Source: Desulfuromonadaceae bacterium (GTDB lineage: Bacteria > Desulfobacterota > Desulfuromonadia > Geobacterales > Pseudopelobacteraceae). From it: a stretch of 64,000 nt of DNA. Below the pieces are notes generated by a model. It ran no database searches. It saw nothing but the letters and a program-made list of their open reading frames with translations, and had not been told where the DNA came from. The first letter of the stretch is position 1, and each line of letters begins with the position of its first letter. Both the position numbers and the translations under genes were made by a program. Shown here piece after piece: positions 19,310 through 28,930 of this stretch. The stretch lies in contig JAQUIG010000002.1 in the NCBI GenBank assembly GCA_028683435.1, forward strand, positions 1 through 64,000, in the 5' to 3' direction.

Positions 19310-21415
19310 ATGTCACACACATCGCAAAATACCGGCGCCTACGTCGCCTCCCTGATGGAAATCGACAAGAGCACCCTCCCGGCCGACGGCGGTGAGCGCT
19401 TCAACCGCCTGATTTTCGCCCGCTCCCCCTACCTGCTGCAGCATGCCGAAAATCCTGTCAAATGGTATGAATGGGGAGCAGCAGCCTTCGATCGAGCCCG
19501 GAGCGAGAGCCTGCCGATCCTGCTCTCGATCGGCTACGCCACCTGCCACTGGTGCCACGTCATGGCTCATGAATCTTTCGAGGACCCGGAGGTGGCCGCG
19601 CTGCTGGACCGCCATTTCGTCTGCATCAAGGTCGATCGGGAAGAACGCCCCGATATCGATGATTTTTATATGGCCGTTGCGCAGATGATGACCGGTAGTG
19701 GAGGCTGGCCGCTTACTATCTTCATGACCCCGGATAAACGCCCGTTCATGGCGGCAACCTACCTCCCCAAACGGGGGCGAGGAGGGATGAGCGGCCTGAT
19801 GGAACTGCTGGCCAACATCGCAACGCTCTGGCAACAGCGACCTGAAATGATCGAAAAAAACTGCCAAGGGGTCATGACGGCCCTGGAAGATGCTCGGCAG
19901 CATCAGGGAAACGAAAGCAGACCGGATATCACGGCCGTTACCGAAAAGGCGTTGCAGCTGTTGAAAAGAATATATGACCCGAAGAACGGCGGTTTTGGGA
20001 GCGCCCCCAAATTTCCGATGCCAATCTACCTGAGCTGGCTGGTCGCACAAGGGGAGAAGGATAATCAGCAGGCGCTGGAGATGTCACTCCACACCCTGCG
20101 GCAGATGAGATCCGGCGGCATCTGGGATCACCTCGGCGGCGGTCTGCATCGTTATGCGGTTGACAGCACCTGGCTGGTGCCACACTTCGAAAAGATGCTC
20201 TACGATCAGGCGATGCTGACCCTGGTAACGACGGAAGCCTTTCTGGGCACCGGAGAACAGCTCTACCGCACTATGACAGAAGAAATAATCGCCTTTGTCG
20301 GGCGGGAAATGCAATCAGCAGAAGGCGCCTTCTGCTCGGCTCTCGATGCCGATTCGGAAGGGGTTGAAGGAAAATTTTATCTGTGGGACAAGAATGAAAT
20401 AGATGACTGCCTCGGTTCAGAGTCCGAGCTGTTCTGTCGCTTCTACGCGGTGACGGCTGACGGGAACTTTGAAGGGAAGAACATCCTTACCGCTCCGCTC
20501 GCTCTGGAAGAATTTTGCCGCCTGCAAAGACTGGACCTTAGTGCCAGTGGTGAACTGCTGGAGCGGTGCCGCACAAAACTTCTGGAGCGGCGCGAAATGC
20601 GCATCCGCCCCCTCCGGGACGACAAGATCATCACCTACTGGAACGGCCTGATGATAGGGGCACTCACCACCGCCGGGGTTGCCTGCAACAGCCCGGAGTA
20701 CATCACCAGCGCCGTCCGGGCGGCCGACTTCATTCTCCGTTCCCTCCGCCGCGCCGATGGCCGACTGCTGCGCAGCTATCTGAACGGGGCAGCGGATGTC
20801 CCCGCCTTTCTGGATGATTACGCCTTTTTAGCCGGAGGCCTCGTGGACCTGTACGAAGCGACTCTTGACCGTAACTGGCTGACTGAGGCGGTAAACCTTG
20901 CGGAAGAGCTGCTGCAACTCTTCCGGCATCCTGACTCTGGTGAATTTACCCTGACCGGCCACGATGCCGAGCAGATGCCAGCCCGTGTATCGTCCGATCA
21001 TGACGGCGTCACGCCATCAGCCCTGTCCCGCACCGCCCATCTGCTGTATCGGCTGGCATGGATCGACGACAGACCGGAGCTGCTTGATTCTGCTCGCATA
21101 GCGCTGGCCGGAATCGGCGGTGAAATGAGAGACAACCCGCTCGGACATCTGGGTGCGCTGCAGGTTCTCTCGCTATTGGACAGTGAGCCGACAATTGCAA
21201 CATTCAACGGCAAGACCGACACCCATGAAGCATTCGCACTGAACGTCGCGCTGCATCATGCCCCAATCAGAAACCTGATTGTCCGGAGTGAGGGACGACC
21301 GGCTCCCCTCTCACTCTCTCTCTGCCTGCAGGGTACCTGTTACCCCGCCGTTTCCACCACCGACGAACTGGAGCGACTTCTTAAAGGCAAATCCCCCTCA
21401 ATCCCCCTTTCATAA
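19310..21415 (+). CDS. Thioredoxin-domain (DUF255) YyaL-like protein
   Basis: This 701-residue protein belongs to the YyaL/SSP411 family. The N-terminal thioredoxin-like domain carries [19 protein letters not shown] and the CHWCHVM motif (about residues 79-85). An (alpha/alpha)6-barrel like that of N-acylglucosamine 2-epimerase follows, with [22 protein letters not shown] and [13 protein letters not shown]. Function is not established in bacteria. The ATG follows a GGAGG site. The last eleven or so residues (GKSPSIPLS and stop) are encoded by the left arm of a palindromic repeat, so the natural C-terminus has probably been altered by its insertion. Confidence 0.88.
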   Translation: MSHTSQNTGAYVASLMEIDKSTLPADGGERFNRLIFARSPYLLQHAENPVKWYEWGAAAFDRARSESLPILLSIGYATCHWCHVMAHESFEDPEVAALLDRHFVCIKVDREERPDIDDFYMAVAQMMTGSGGWPLTIFMTPDKRPFMAATYLPKRGRGGMSGLMELLANIATLWQQRPEMIEKNCQGVMTALEDARQHQGNESRPDITAVTEKALQLLKRIYDPKNGGFGSAPKFPMPIYLSWLVAQGEKDNQQALEMSLHTLRQMRSGGIWDHLGGGLHRYAVDSTWLVPHFEKMLYDQAMLTLVTTEAFLGTGEQLYRTMTEEIIAFVGREMQSAEGAFCSALDADSEGVEGKFYLWDKNEIDDCLGSESELFCRFYAVTADGNFEGKNILTAPLALEEFCRLQRLDLSASGELLERCRTKLLERREMRIRPLRDDKIITYWNGLMIGALTTAGVACNSPEYITSAVRAADFILRSLRRADGRLLRSYLNGAADVPAFLDDYAFLAGGLVDLYEATLDRNWLTEAVNLAEELLQLFRHPDSGEFTLTGHDAEQMPARVSSDHDGVTPSALSRTAHLLYRLAWIDDRPELLDSARIALAGIGGEMRDNPLGHLGALQVLSLLDSEPTIATFNGKTDTHEAFALNVALHHAPIRNLIVRSEGRPAPLSLSLCLQGTCYPAVSTTDELERLLKGKSPSIPLS

Positions 21416-21466
21416 AGGGGGAGGCTTTATGTCCCCCCTTTATAGAAAGGGGGGTTAGGGGGGATT
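21389..21466. repeat. Palindromic C/G-tract repeat element
   Basis: An imperfect inverted repeat runs from AAATCCCCCTCAATCCCCC (21389 on) to its near-complement ending GGGGGGATTT at 21466. Each half itself contains a small CCCCCTTT..AAAGGGGG stem. The left half lies inside the 3' end of the YyaL-like gene and supplies its stop codon. C/G-tract palindromes of this kind recur in Geobacter genomes. It could serve as a transcription stop. Confidence 0.8.
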
Positions 21467-21557
21467 TGATTTGAATTGTGATTTGCCAGCGGCTCGTCGC
21501 TTATGATATAGCTTCTAACACCTATTTCACCTTGCACCATCAGGAGCTTACGAACTT

Positions 21558-21890
21558 ATGCTGACCGGAAAACAGAAACGACACCTGCGAGCCCTCGGGC
21601 ACAAACTGAAACCCCTTATCCAGATCGGTAAAAAAGAGATTGAAGCCGCTTTGATTGCCGAGACTGCCGTTGCCCTTGACCATCATGAATTGGTCAAGGT
21701 GAAACTTTTAGAGAGCTGCATGCTGGATAAGCATGAAGCCTCGGAGACCCTGGCCGAAGCCTGCCAGGCCGAGGTTGCCCAGATCCTGGGAAAGACCTTC
21801 CTCCTCTACCGTGCCGCTAAAACCCCTGCCATCATTCTTCCTAAAGCTGACGCACCCATAAAACCGTCCACAGCGTCAACAGCGGCATGA
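21558..21890 (+). CDS. yhbY: YhbY-family RNA-binding (CRM domain) protein
   Basis: This 110-residue protein has the CRM fold: MLTGKQKRHLRALGHKL at the N-terminus, then PLIQIGKKEIEAALIAE containing the IGK loop, then HHELVKVKLLE. YhbY proteins associate with the large ribosomal subunit and are implicated in its assembly. The Thr/Ala/Pro-rich C-terminal tail (about residues 97-110) is extra. Its stop overlaps the gph start by four bases (ATGA), so the two are translationally coupled. Confidence 0.9.
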   Translation: MLTGKQKRHLRALGHKLKPLIQIGKKEIEAALIAETAVALDHHELVKVKLLESCMLDKHEASETLAEACQAEVAQILGKTFLLYRAAKTPAIILPKADAPIKPSTASTAA

Positions 21891-22540
21891 TCATCCGGGC
21901 CGTTTTATTTGACCTTGACGGCACCCTGGTCGATTCGCTGGAAGATCTGACCGATGCCGTCAACCATATCAGGAGCGCCTACTCTCAGTCGCCGCTGACG
22001 GCAGAAGCTGTACGTCTGAAAGTCGGCAAAGGCTCGCGCAACTTGGTACGGCAGGTATTGCCTGACGTTACAGGCTCCGATATAGACCATGCCCTCGGCA
22101 TGTTTTTAGAATTCAACAGGGAGCATATCGCCGATAAAAGCCGCCTCTATCCCGGAATTCAGGAATTACTCCAAAAGTTTGCAGCCCGTAACATCAAGAT
22201 GGCGATCATTTCGAATAAGAATGAGGATCTGAGCTCGCTGATACTGCAGACTCTCGGTATTAACGACCTGTTTGAAAGCGTTTGCGGCGGAGACACATAC
22301 CCGGAAAGAAAACCGTCTCCCCTCCCCCTGCTGAGAGTGGCCGAAAGTCTGGGGATTGCACCGCACGAATGTGTAATGGTTGGTGACAGCATCAACGATA
22401 TTCAGGCGGGGAAACAGGCCAATATCGCCTCAATTGCCTGCACCTGGGGATATGGAAGCAGAGCTGAGCTGAGCGAAGCGGGATTTTTTGCAAGTTCTCC
22501 GGAGGAGTTGTTTGCAGCAGTCACCGGGGGAGCACGGTAA
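21887..22540 (+). CDS. gph: Phosphoglycolate phosphatase-like HAD hydrolase
   Basis: This 217-residue HAD-superfamily phosphatase has motif I FDLDGTLVDS (nucleophile Asp10), motif II IISNKN, and motif III/IV around KPSPLPLL and MVGDSINDI. The helical cap (about residues 18-85) is of the Gph/PGP type. Removal of phosphate from 2-phosphoglycolate, a by-product of DNA repair, is the likely reaction, but related sugar phosphatases look alike. It overlaps yhbY by four bases, and the AOR gene begins directly after its stop. Confidence 0.85.
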   Translation: MIIRAVLFDLDGTLVDSLEDLTDAVNHIRSAYSQSPLTAEAVRLKVGKGSRNLVRQVLPDVTGSDIDHALGMFLEFNREHIADKSRLYPGIQELLQKFAARNIKMAIISNKNEDLSSLILQTLGINDLFESVCGGDTYPERKPSPLPLLRVAESLGIAPHECVMVGDSINDIQAGKQANIASIACTWGYGSRAELSEAGFFASSPEELFAAVTGGAR

Positions 22541-24286
22541 TTGCCTATGAACGGGTGGAACGGCACGATACTTCGGGTTGACCTGACAGCCGGAACCTCA
22601 TACCGGGAAGAAGTCCCACCCCTGCTCCTTGAAGAGTACCTGGGGGGCCGCGGCCTCGGTGTACGCCTGATGCGCGACCATTACCATCTCGACCCGTCAG
22701 ATCCCGCCATGCCGCTGATCTTTGCCGTCGGGCCGTTATGCGGCACACCAGCCCCGGCTTCCGCCCTTCTTTCCGTTGTGTCGCGATCGCCGTTGACCGG
22801 AACGATCTTCGATTGTTCCGCCGGCGGAAGCTTTGCCTGGCAACTGAAGGGGGCCGGTCTGGATGCACTTTTCATCACCGGAAGGAGTTCGTCACCGGTC
22901 ATACTAACGGTAGCACCCGGTGCGGTTGAAATCCTTCCAGCCCTCCCGCTGTGGGGATGTGACATCCCGACAACCGTTGCAGCGCTCGAAGAGCGGGGGA
23001 GCGTAGCCGCGATCGGTCCGGCTGGCGAGAATGGCGTCCTCTTTGCAAACATCATGATGGGGGAAGGAAATTCAGTCGGTCGCGGCGGACTGGGCGCTGT
23101 CATGGGGAGTAAAAACCTTAAAGCGGTGACGGTGAGCGGAGTGGGCAAAACCGGCATCGCCGATCCGGCGCTGTTTGAAAAAGCCCGCCAGGATATCATG
23201 CGCCTTTTCAAGGCCTCCCCGCTTATCTTCGGCCCTCTTGGCCTTTCAGAATTCGGCACCCCGATGCTGGTTGATCTGATAGCCGGTCTCCGCATGGCCC
23301 CGACCGAGAACTTCCGCAAAACCTGTTTCGAACATTCTGCCAACTATTCCGCCCCGGCCATTAAAAATATCTACAGAGCAAAGAAGGAAGGCTGCTGCGA
23401 CTGTCCGATCCAGTGTAAAAAAACCTCCGAAAGCGGCAATCCTCTTCCGGAATATGAAACTATTGCCGGTTTCGGCGCGCTTAACAATATAGATTCCCTA
23501 CAGACGATTATTACCGCGAATGACCTCTGCAACAAACTGGGCATGGACAGCATCACAGCGGCAGCCACCCTTTCGGCCTGGGGAGAAATCAAGGGTGCCT
23601 TTCCAAGCGCCGGAGAGATACCCGGACTACTGAACGACATAGCCCTCCGGCAGCGGGATGGCGAAACCCTCTCACTCGGTTCACGCCGCCTCGCAGAAAA
23701 GCTGGGGCGACCGGAACTCTCCATGAGTGTCAAATCACTGGAACTGCCCGGTTATGACCCGCGCGGAGCGTACGGCATGGCGCTGTCGTACTGCACAAGT
23801 AACCGGGGCGGCTGTCATCTGAGCGCGTATCCGGTTTCCCACGAGATCCTCCGCAAGCCGGTGCCGACCGACCGTTTTTCATTCTCCGGCAAGGCCCGCA
23901 TCATCAGCATCGCCGAAGAGACCAACGCCGCCGTAGATTCATTGGCTGCCTGCCGATTTGCCTTGTTCGGCGCCAGCCTTGAAGAGTATGCAGAACTGTT
24001 GACCGCAGTCACCGGAGTGGCCTATTCGCCGCAGCGCCTGTCAGCTATTGGGCGGCGGATAGTGCTGACCGAACGTTTTTACAACTGTGCAAACGGCTTT
24101 TCCCGCACCGACGACATTCTGCCGGAGCGCTTTTTCACCGAATCTGGCAGCAGCGGAGACGGTATCAATATCCCTCCGATTGGCAGGACGCGCTTTGAGG
24201 AGGAGCTCGATAAGTATTACCATATCCGCAGCCTGAACCGTGATGGATGTTTCGATGACAAAAATTTTATGGGGGGGCAGCCGTGA
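22541..24286 (+). CDS. Aldehyde:ferredoxin oxidoreductase (tungsten/molybdenum pterin)
   Basis: This AOR-family enzyme (581 residues from the TTG at 22541, or 579 from the ATG at 22547) oxidises aldehydes to acids with ferredoxin as acceptor. TTG is preferred because the GGGGGAG site is correctly spaced from it, although ATG two codons later gives the same domain. The N domain has WNGTILRVDLTAG and EYLGGRGLGVRL, and pterin-binding loops include NSVGRGGLGAVMGSK. The Fe4S4 ligands are CDCPIQC (about residues 287-293) plus a later Cys in DSLAACRF. It directly follows gph with no gap. No partner ferredoxin gene or pterin-synthesis gene is adjacent. Confidence 0.9.
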   Translation: MPMNGWNGTILRVDLTAGTSYREEVPPLLLEEYLGGRGLGVRLMRDHYHLDPSDPAMPLIFAVGPLCGTPAPASALLSVVSRSPLTGTIFDCSAGGSFAWQLKGAGLDALFITGRSSSPVILTVAPGAVEILPALPLWGCDIPTTVAALEERGSVAAIGPAGENGVLFANIMMGEGNSVGRGGLGAVMGSKNLKAVTVSGVGKTGIADPALFEKARQDIMRLFKASPLIFGPLGLSEFGTPMLVDLIAGLRMAPTENFRKTCFEHSANYSAPAIKNIYRAKKEGCCDCPIQCKKTSESGNPLPEYETIAGFGALNNIDSLQTIITANDLCNKLGMDSITAAATLSAWGEIKGAFPSAGEIPGLLNDIALRQRDGETLSLGSRRLAEKLGRPELSMSVKSLELPGYDPRGAYGMALSYCTSNRGGCHLSAYPVSHEILRKPVPTDRFSFSGKARIISIAEETNAAVDSLAACRFALFGASLEEYAELLTAVTGVAYSPQRLSAIGRRIVLTERFYNCANGFSRTDDILPERFFTESGSSGDGINIPPIGRTRFEEELDKYYHIRSLNRDGCFDDKNFMGGQP

Positions 24287-24408
24287 ACTATTAACCCGAA
24301 TATTTCAGGCACTTTCCAATCTTCATCTGGAGTGCACCATGTAAACGGCGCGGCAGGGAAATCCCTGTCGCGCCGACCTGTGAACGGATAGAGGAGAGAC
24401 GAAGCAAC

Positions 24409-24723
24409 TTACCCCGGATCTTTTTCCAAACCCTTGCGGACGGCATAGAAATAGTTGACCAGTTGTTCCTGTTCATCCTTTTTTAGCTTTACCTGAAACT
24501 GCTTGTGCATAATATCAATAACAATAATCCATTCATCGCGGGTCTTGCGACCTGCCTCCGGATTTGCCACCGAGTCATGACAGCTGGTGCAGCGTTTTTT
24601 TGCCAGCTGGTAACCTTTCTGCAAATCAACCGTTACCTTTTTAGTCTCAGCGGCACCTACTGCCGCCGGAGCAAGCAGTGCAACGGAAAGCACTGACGCC
24701 AACACCTTGTTAAGTGCATGCAT
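24409..24723 (-). CDS. Exported monoheme c-type cytochrome
   Basis: This 104-residue protein has a signal peptide (about residues 1-24, ending AVGAAE) and one CxxCH heme site, CTSCH (about 45-49). A candidate axial Met lies in DIMHKQFQVKL, which is a class I-like small cytochrome layout. It should act in the periplasm as an electron carrier. An AGGAGG site precedes its ATG. It is the last gene of the minus-strand cluster that begins with the Tat-exported MBL protein, 46 bases after the gene before it. Confidence 0.85.
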   Translation of the reverse strand: MHALNKVLASVLSVALLAPAAVGAAETKKVTVDLQKGYQLAKKRCTSCHDSVANPEAGRKTRDEWIIVIDIMHKQFQVKLKKDEQEQLVNYFYAVRKGLEKDPG

Positions 24724-24769
24724 GGTTTATCCTCCTTGTAGTGTTGTTGTATGTAAAATTATCAGGGTT

Positions 24770-25498
24770 TTAGTGACAGCAGCAGCACCCGGTTCCCTCT
24801 GCCGCTACCGGTGTTCTGGCGGCCAAGGCCGACCAGCTGCGCGAAGCTGCATCGCAGGTCGCGCTGATAGAGAATTGTTCCGGGGCAAGATAATGAGGCA
24901 GGAACTGCTCGCAGCCGGCTTCGCTGCAGATGGCAGCGGCCCGTCCATTCTCTCCCCAAGTGAAAGGTCCCGATGGTGAATACTGTGCCGCATACGCCTT
25001 CATCCCGACCAGTCTATCGAACAGTTGTATGCCAGGGTTTCCGGCCGAATCCAGCCGGGTCCCTTCAAAAAGGAAAAACAGACTATCGCCTTCGACCGGG
25101 CAATGGAGTTCAAAGGTGCCGACAACAAACAGTTCGCTACCCGCTATTGTCGCAAGCGCCTCCCATGTCGGAGTACCGGTCTGGTCAAAGGAGGCACTCT
25201 GCAACAAAGCTCCTTCCTCGTTGCCCAGGGATCCTGTGCAGTCTGCAGGTGGAAAGTATCTTATTACCCCCACAGCACCCTGATAGCTGCGACTGTCTGT
25301 GCTGAAACTGGCACCGCTCCTCAGCTCCAGCATGAAGGCACCGGGAGTATCGTCAAGCCATATATACCAGGATGGCAGGCCGGTCCAGACCTGACTGAGA
25401 TGCCGTATGCCTAATTCATGCCGTATCTCAGGGGCAGCGTAGGAACAGAAGATAAAACAGGCGTCAATTTTTTCCCTGATCGCATCAAGTGGGTTCAT
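24770..25498 (-). CDS. Unknown protein with CCCCH C-terminus
   Basis: This 242-residue protein I do not recognise. I start it at the ATG at 25498 (MNPLDAIREK), which overlaps the preceding gene by 14 bases and has a GGGA site upstream; a longer frame to 25591 would run deep into that gene. It has no signal peptide or membrane segment. It ends GTGCCCCH, four consecutive cysteines and a histidine, plus an earlier ICSEAGCEQF pair, suggesting metal binding. Segments such as WYIWLDDTPGAFMLELR and GSELFVVGTFELHC suggest a beta-rich fold. Its place between a polytopic membrane protein and a cytochrome suggests a shared pathway. Confidence 0.7.
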   Translation of the reverse strand: MNPLDAIREKIDACFIFCSYAAPEIRHELGIRHLSQVWTGLPSWYIWLDDTPGAFMLELRSGASFSTDSRSYQGAVGVIRYFPPADCTGSLGNEEGALLQSASFDQTGTPTWEALATIAGSELFVVGTFELHCPVEGDSLFFLFEGTRLDSAGNPGIQLFDRLVGMKAYAAQYSPSGPFTWGENGRAAAICSEAGCEQFLPHYLAPEQFSISATCDAASRSWSALAARTPVAAEGTGCCCCH

Positions 25499-25772
25499 TG
25501 TCTTTATCCCGTTGTCGCTGCAAAGTGACCATATCCCTGACAATTTCCAGTTTTTCGCGTCCTTCAACCGGAATCCCGGCAGCTCGGGCACTTTCGATCA
25601 GCAGGTCCTCAGGATAGGCCATGGTCATGGAGTAACTGGTTTCGTAGGAAGAAAAAAAATCCTGTTTTTCCCAGCTGGGCATCACGTCATCAACGGCCAG
25701 ACTCCCCTTGACGGTTCCCGTAACGGCGCCCAGACTACGACATGCACCTATCCAGGCATCCTGAAGGCTCAT
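25485..25772 (-). CDS. Small protein of unknown function
   Basis: This 95-residue protein starts at the ATG at 25772, which overlaps the stop of the membrane-protein gene in an ATGA arrangement. It contains MSLQDAWIGACRSLGAVTG, then a central acidic/aromatic stretch (DVMPSWEKQDFFSSYETSYS) and a helical end (IPVEGREKLEIVRDMVTLQR). No signal peptide or known motif is visible. Tight coupling on both sides argues that it is real and works with its neighbours. Confidence 0.72.
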   Translation of the reverse strand: MSLQDAWIGACRSLGAVTGTVKGSLAVDDVMPSWEKQDFFSSYETSYSMTMAYPEDLLIESARAAGIPVEGREKLEIVRDMVTLQRQRDKDNEPT

Positions 25773-26980
25773 GCTTTCTCCCGTATCGGAACGGTATTGA
25801 AAAAATAACGATGTATCAGGATGAAGCTTATCATGAAGAAACTCCAGCAGAGCGGCGTATCCTCCGGCTGGGCGATCCCTTGTACCGTTCCCAGGAAGAG
25901 AGGACCGGCAGCGTAGTAGAACCACATCAACAAGGTGGCTAGTACGGCTACGGCCACGGTTCTGACCAGGATCCTGACCATAAGATTTGCACCGTTGAAC
26001 AGATTGCCGAGATAGATGGATACCACATATGTGGCCAGAATCAGGAAACCGGCCATTTCCGCGGCGTGCAGATAGCGGAAATAAGGGGCATCCAGGTATT
26101 GACCGCCTAAAAACGGTGCACCCCAGTACAGGTCCATCCCCTTCTTCATAACAAACATCATAACAAAACCGGCGACAACGGAGCCGAAAAAGGTAAACAG
26201 TCCCCCAAACAGTGACCCCTCTTCACTGGACAGTATCCGCCACGGATAACTTTCCCAAAGTGATTCCGACATGATCAGTATGGCGGCGGTACAAACCACC
26301 CACCCCAGATGATAGTAAGCACTGCCGGTTTCTGCCAGCGACTCCCACCATGGGGCAACTGCTACCAGTTTCTGCGGAGGAGAAAACAGGTAACCTACGT
26401 GGGGATGAAATAACACTGCATAGGCTATTACTGAAAAAAAGGATACCGTCATCAGGCGTGAAAAACCGACCGTTCCCAGACTGTCACCTTTCCATGGCCA
26501 CCCCCTGAAGCTGGTTTTCCAGCCGACCGCGATCCAGATGTAGGTGGCAAACAGGTAGATCAAGGCTGTTGACGAGTTTTCACGGGCATTGAATATTTCA
26601 GTGCCGGTTTCGCCGGTAGCCACAATGGCTGAAGGGCTGAAGTAGGTAATGCCGAATCTACCGATCAGGTTGTGGAACAAGCCGAACATGACTGCCCAGG
26701 TCAAAAGCAATGTGATCGCCGTCAGTAATAATCCCTGCAGCGAAGATAACTTTTCACCGCTCTTGCGCCGCAGAGGCCACCCATCAAAAAGGTCGTTTAC
26801 GGTAATCACCATGGCGAGCAGTATCACGACCATGGAGAAACCATACATTGGTGTGTACAACCTCATGATCCCTTTGGGATTGAAGAACAGAAACCATGCC
26901 CCGATATTGAGTGCAAACAGCCCTATGAAAGTGGCAATGCCAAGCAAATAGTTTGTTTTTTGTGACGGCTGTACAGCCAT
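25769..26980 (-). CDS. Polytopic inner-membrane protein of unknown family
   Basis: This 403-residue protein begins at the ATG at 26980, chosen because AAGGAGG precedes it; another in-frame ATG lies 24 bases upstream. It has roughly eleven or twelve hydrophobic helices spread over its length (for example IATFIGLFALNIGAWFLFF and VVILLAMVITVNDLF). Several His, Glu and Trp residues lie in or near the helices (FHNLIGRFG, YLHAAEMAGF), compatible with metal or cofactor binding, but I do not recognise the family. It sits between the Tat-exported MBL protein (43 bases upstream) and the 95-residue protein (4-base overlap). Confidence 0.75.
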   Translation of the reverse strand: MAVQPSQKTNYLLGIATFIGLFALNIGAWFLFFNPKGIMRLYTPMYGFSMVVILLAMVITVNDLFDGWPLRRKSGEKLSSLQGLLLTAITLLLTWAVMFGLFHNLIGRFGITYFSPSAIVATGETGTEIFNARENSSTALIYLFATYIWIAVGWKTSFRGWPWKGDSLGTVGFSRLMTVSFFSVIAYAVLFHPHVGYLFSPPQKLVAVAPWWESLAETGSAYYHLGWVVCTAAILIMSESLWESYPWRILSSEEGSLFGGLFTFFGSVVAGFVMMFVMKKGMDLYWGAPFLGGQYLDAPYFRYLHAAEMAGFLILATYVVSIYLGNLFNGANLMVRILVRTVAVAVLATLLMWFYYAAGPLFLGTVQGIAQPEDTPLCWSFFMISFILIHRYFFNTVPIREKA

Positions 26981-27023
26981 ACCCGAATCCTCCTTGATCA
27001 GCACAATGATCAGTTAAAAAGCA

Positions 27024-28082
27024 TTAGAATACGACCGTGTCTCCGTTGGTCAGGAAGACATGATTACTTTTAGCAACGGACGAAACCCGCTTGTATGAGC
27101 GAAACTTATCGGTGCCCTTGACGACCGGCAGACCCGCTGCAGCAGCCTTTTCCGCAAATAACCAGCCGGTACAGTGATTGCAGCCGAGTTTTTCAGGCTT
27201 GAACGCCTTCAACCCCTTGATGACGTCATCAAATTTGGGATCCCATGTCTCAAACAGTGTCATATGCAGACCGCCATAGCTGCCGTATACGTCGTCACCC
27301 TTGGCGAAGTTATTGCGGGCAAAACTGTAGAGAGAGAGAACACCGGGATGGCAGCAACCGGTCACGGTGACAATCCCTTTACCTTTGACATTGAAGTACA
27401 GCACATTCTCTCCCCGAACACGCAGGATGATCGGCACATCAAACATCTTAAGCGCGACGCCCGGCATGAGTTTAACGACTTTGCTCGCATCACACTCCAC
27501 CAGTTTTCCCTTATGGGGCACACTGTTGCTGCAGCCCGCCTTTTCGAATTTACCCCCCTTGAGCAGCTTCATATCCTCAGGGTAGTGAGTGTTGGGGGCA
27601 TAAATCGTAATATTCGGATTATGTTTGAGGGTAGATTCTATCCCCCAAAAATGATCCAGATGCCAGTGGGTCAGCACCATCGTGTCGATTTCCTTATTCT
27701 TCAGCATCTTGTCGATACCATGCATCTTGAAGACATAATCCATCCACGGGTTACTCCAGCCGGTATCCATCAGAAGTTTTTTCTTGCTGCCATCCAGCTG
27801 TTCGATCTCCAGCAGTGCGGCGTAGCCTCCGGCATTATTCTTGTCCCAGGCAATGTCGTACTGGTTGGCCATGGTGCCGCCGCCAGCCATGATATCCTTC
27901 TTGAAGATGTCATTATTGAACCAGCTGGTCTCGGAGATAACCGTTACCTTCAGACTCTTGATCTCACCAATATCCTCTTTTTTAGCGGCATAACTTTGTT
28001 TTGGCAAGCCGATTGAGATTCCACCCGCAGCCAGTGCTGCACCACCCATCCCTGTAACCTTTAAAAATTCCCGTCTGTCCAT
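27024..28082 (-). CDS. Tat-exported metallo-beta-lactamase-fold hydrolase
   Basis: This 352-residue protein starts at the ATG at 28082 behind a GAGGAG site; an in-frame start further upstream would bury the signal. The N-terminus MDRREFLKVTGMGGAALAAG is a twin-arginine signal, so a folded, metal-loaded enzyme is exported. The MBL zinc motif THWHLDHFWG (about residues 140-149) is intact, followed by TGCCHPG and GLHMTLF, which could supply further ligands. The arrangement resembles the DHPS-like/ferredoxin-MBL subfamily, whose substrates vary. It opens the five-gene minus-strand cluster. Confidence 0.85.
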   Translation of the reverse strand: MDRREFLKVTGMGGAALAAGGISIGLPKQSYAAKKEDIGEIKSLKVTVISETSWFNNDIFKKDIMAGGGTMANQYDIAWDKNNAGGYAALLEIEQLDGSKKKLLMDTGWSNPWMDYVFKMHGIDKMLKNKEIDTMVLTHWHLDHFWGIESTLKHNPNITIYAPNTHYPEDMKLLKGGKFEKAGCSNSVPHKGKLVECDASKVVKLMPGVALKMFDVPIILRVRGENVLYFNVKGKGIVTVTGCCHPGVLSLYSFARNNFAKGDDVYGSYGGLHMTLFETWDPKFDDVIKGLKAFKPEKLGCNHCTGWLFAEKAAAAGLPVVKGTDKFRSYKRVSSVAKSNHVFLTNGDTVVF

Positions 28083-28418
28083 ACCATTCTCCTCTCTTTT
28101 TAAGATTTTTGAAAAATGCATGAAATAAACACTGTTATTTGTGTATACGCCGCACATATATTGAAGTCAATATATATTTTAACGCACTAGAAAACCCCCA
28201 ACTACAGCGGCATTTGACTCCCTTGGAAGGGATCTCCTGTACGTGCATAATGATTATTTAAGGCTTAATGGCACAATTACTTTAAAGACATTGTTTTATG
28301 CAATCGTGAAGCCTATCCGTATCAACCAATAATTTCGATTTGCCGTATCTGCTGTAAAATTCAAAATCTCATGTTATAGTGCGCTGCACGATTGAAATCA
28401 GCCAAAATGGAAGGTACG
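28083..28418. other. Divergent intergenic region, MBL cluster and yraN
   Basis: These 336 A/T-rich bases separate the two divergent transcripts and must hold both promoters. I see no gene, RNA or strong repeat; no promoter match is good enough to call. Confidence 0.4.
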
Positions 28419-28841
28419 ATGAGTATCTTTACCCGTCTCACCTCGCAGACTCCTCCCGCTCCCCAAGCCACCGGCAATAAAGGCACCGGAGAACTGGGCG
28501 AGGAAGTGGCAGCAAATTTCATGATCGCGCGCGGCTACCGAATCCTGGAGCGGAACTTCCGTTGCAAGGGGGGTGAAGTTGACATTATCGCCCGTGATCC
28601 GGGGGACAAAAGCCTCGTCTTTATCGAGGTAAAAGCCCGCCGGGGTCTTTCCTACGGTGTGCCGCAACTCGCAGTAACCCCATTTAAACAGCGCCAGATT
28701 TCCAAAGCGGCGTTGACCTGGCTCTCGAAAAACCGGCTGCATGACACCAATGCACGGTTTGACGTAATTGCCATTCTGTTGCATACTGACGGCCTGCATG
28801 CAATTGATCACATCAAAAATGCCTTCGACCTGGCTTATTAG
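28419..28841 (+). CDS. yraN: YraN (UPF0102) family nuclease-fold protein
   Basis: This 140-residue protein has the UPF0102 core: GTGELGEEVAANFMIARGYRILERNF, then GEVDIIARD and LVFIEVKARR, which make a PD-(D/E)xK-like Glu/Asp/ExK constellation. The ATG at 28419 is preceded by GGAAGG; in-frame ATGs at 28392 and 28407 would add 9 or 4 residues and cannot be excluded. The cellular role is unknown. It stands alone, followed by a strong hairpin. Confidence 0.88.
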   Translation: MSIFTRLTSQTPPAPQATGNKGTGELGEEVAANFMIARGYRILERNFRCKGGEVDIIARDPGDKSLVFIEVKARRGLSYGVPQLAVTPFKQRQISKAALTWLSKNRLHDTNARFDVIAILLHTDGLHAIDHIKNAFDLAY

Positions 28842-28848
28842 TAAGATA

Positions 28849-28887
28849 GAAATTATTTTCTGCGCTTTTTAGGCAGAAAATAATTTC
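28849..28887. terminator. A/T-rich hairpin after yraN
   Basis: Perfect 15-bp arms (28849-28863 and 28873-28887) enclose a nine-base loop containing a T-run. It lies just after the yraN stop and before the nitrilase gene, so it may stop or attenuate read-through into that operon. Confidence 0.65.
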
Positions 28888-28930
28888 GTTAACGCACTTG
28901 TCCTGTTTATCAGGGCTAAAAGGAGTCGCC

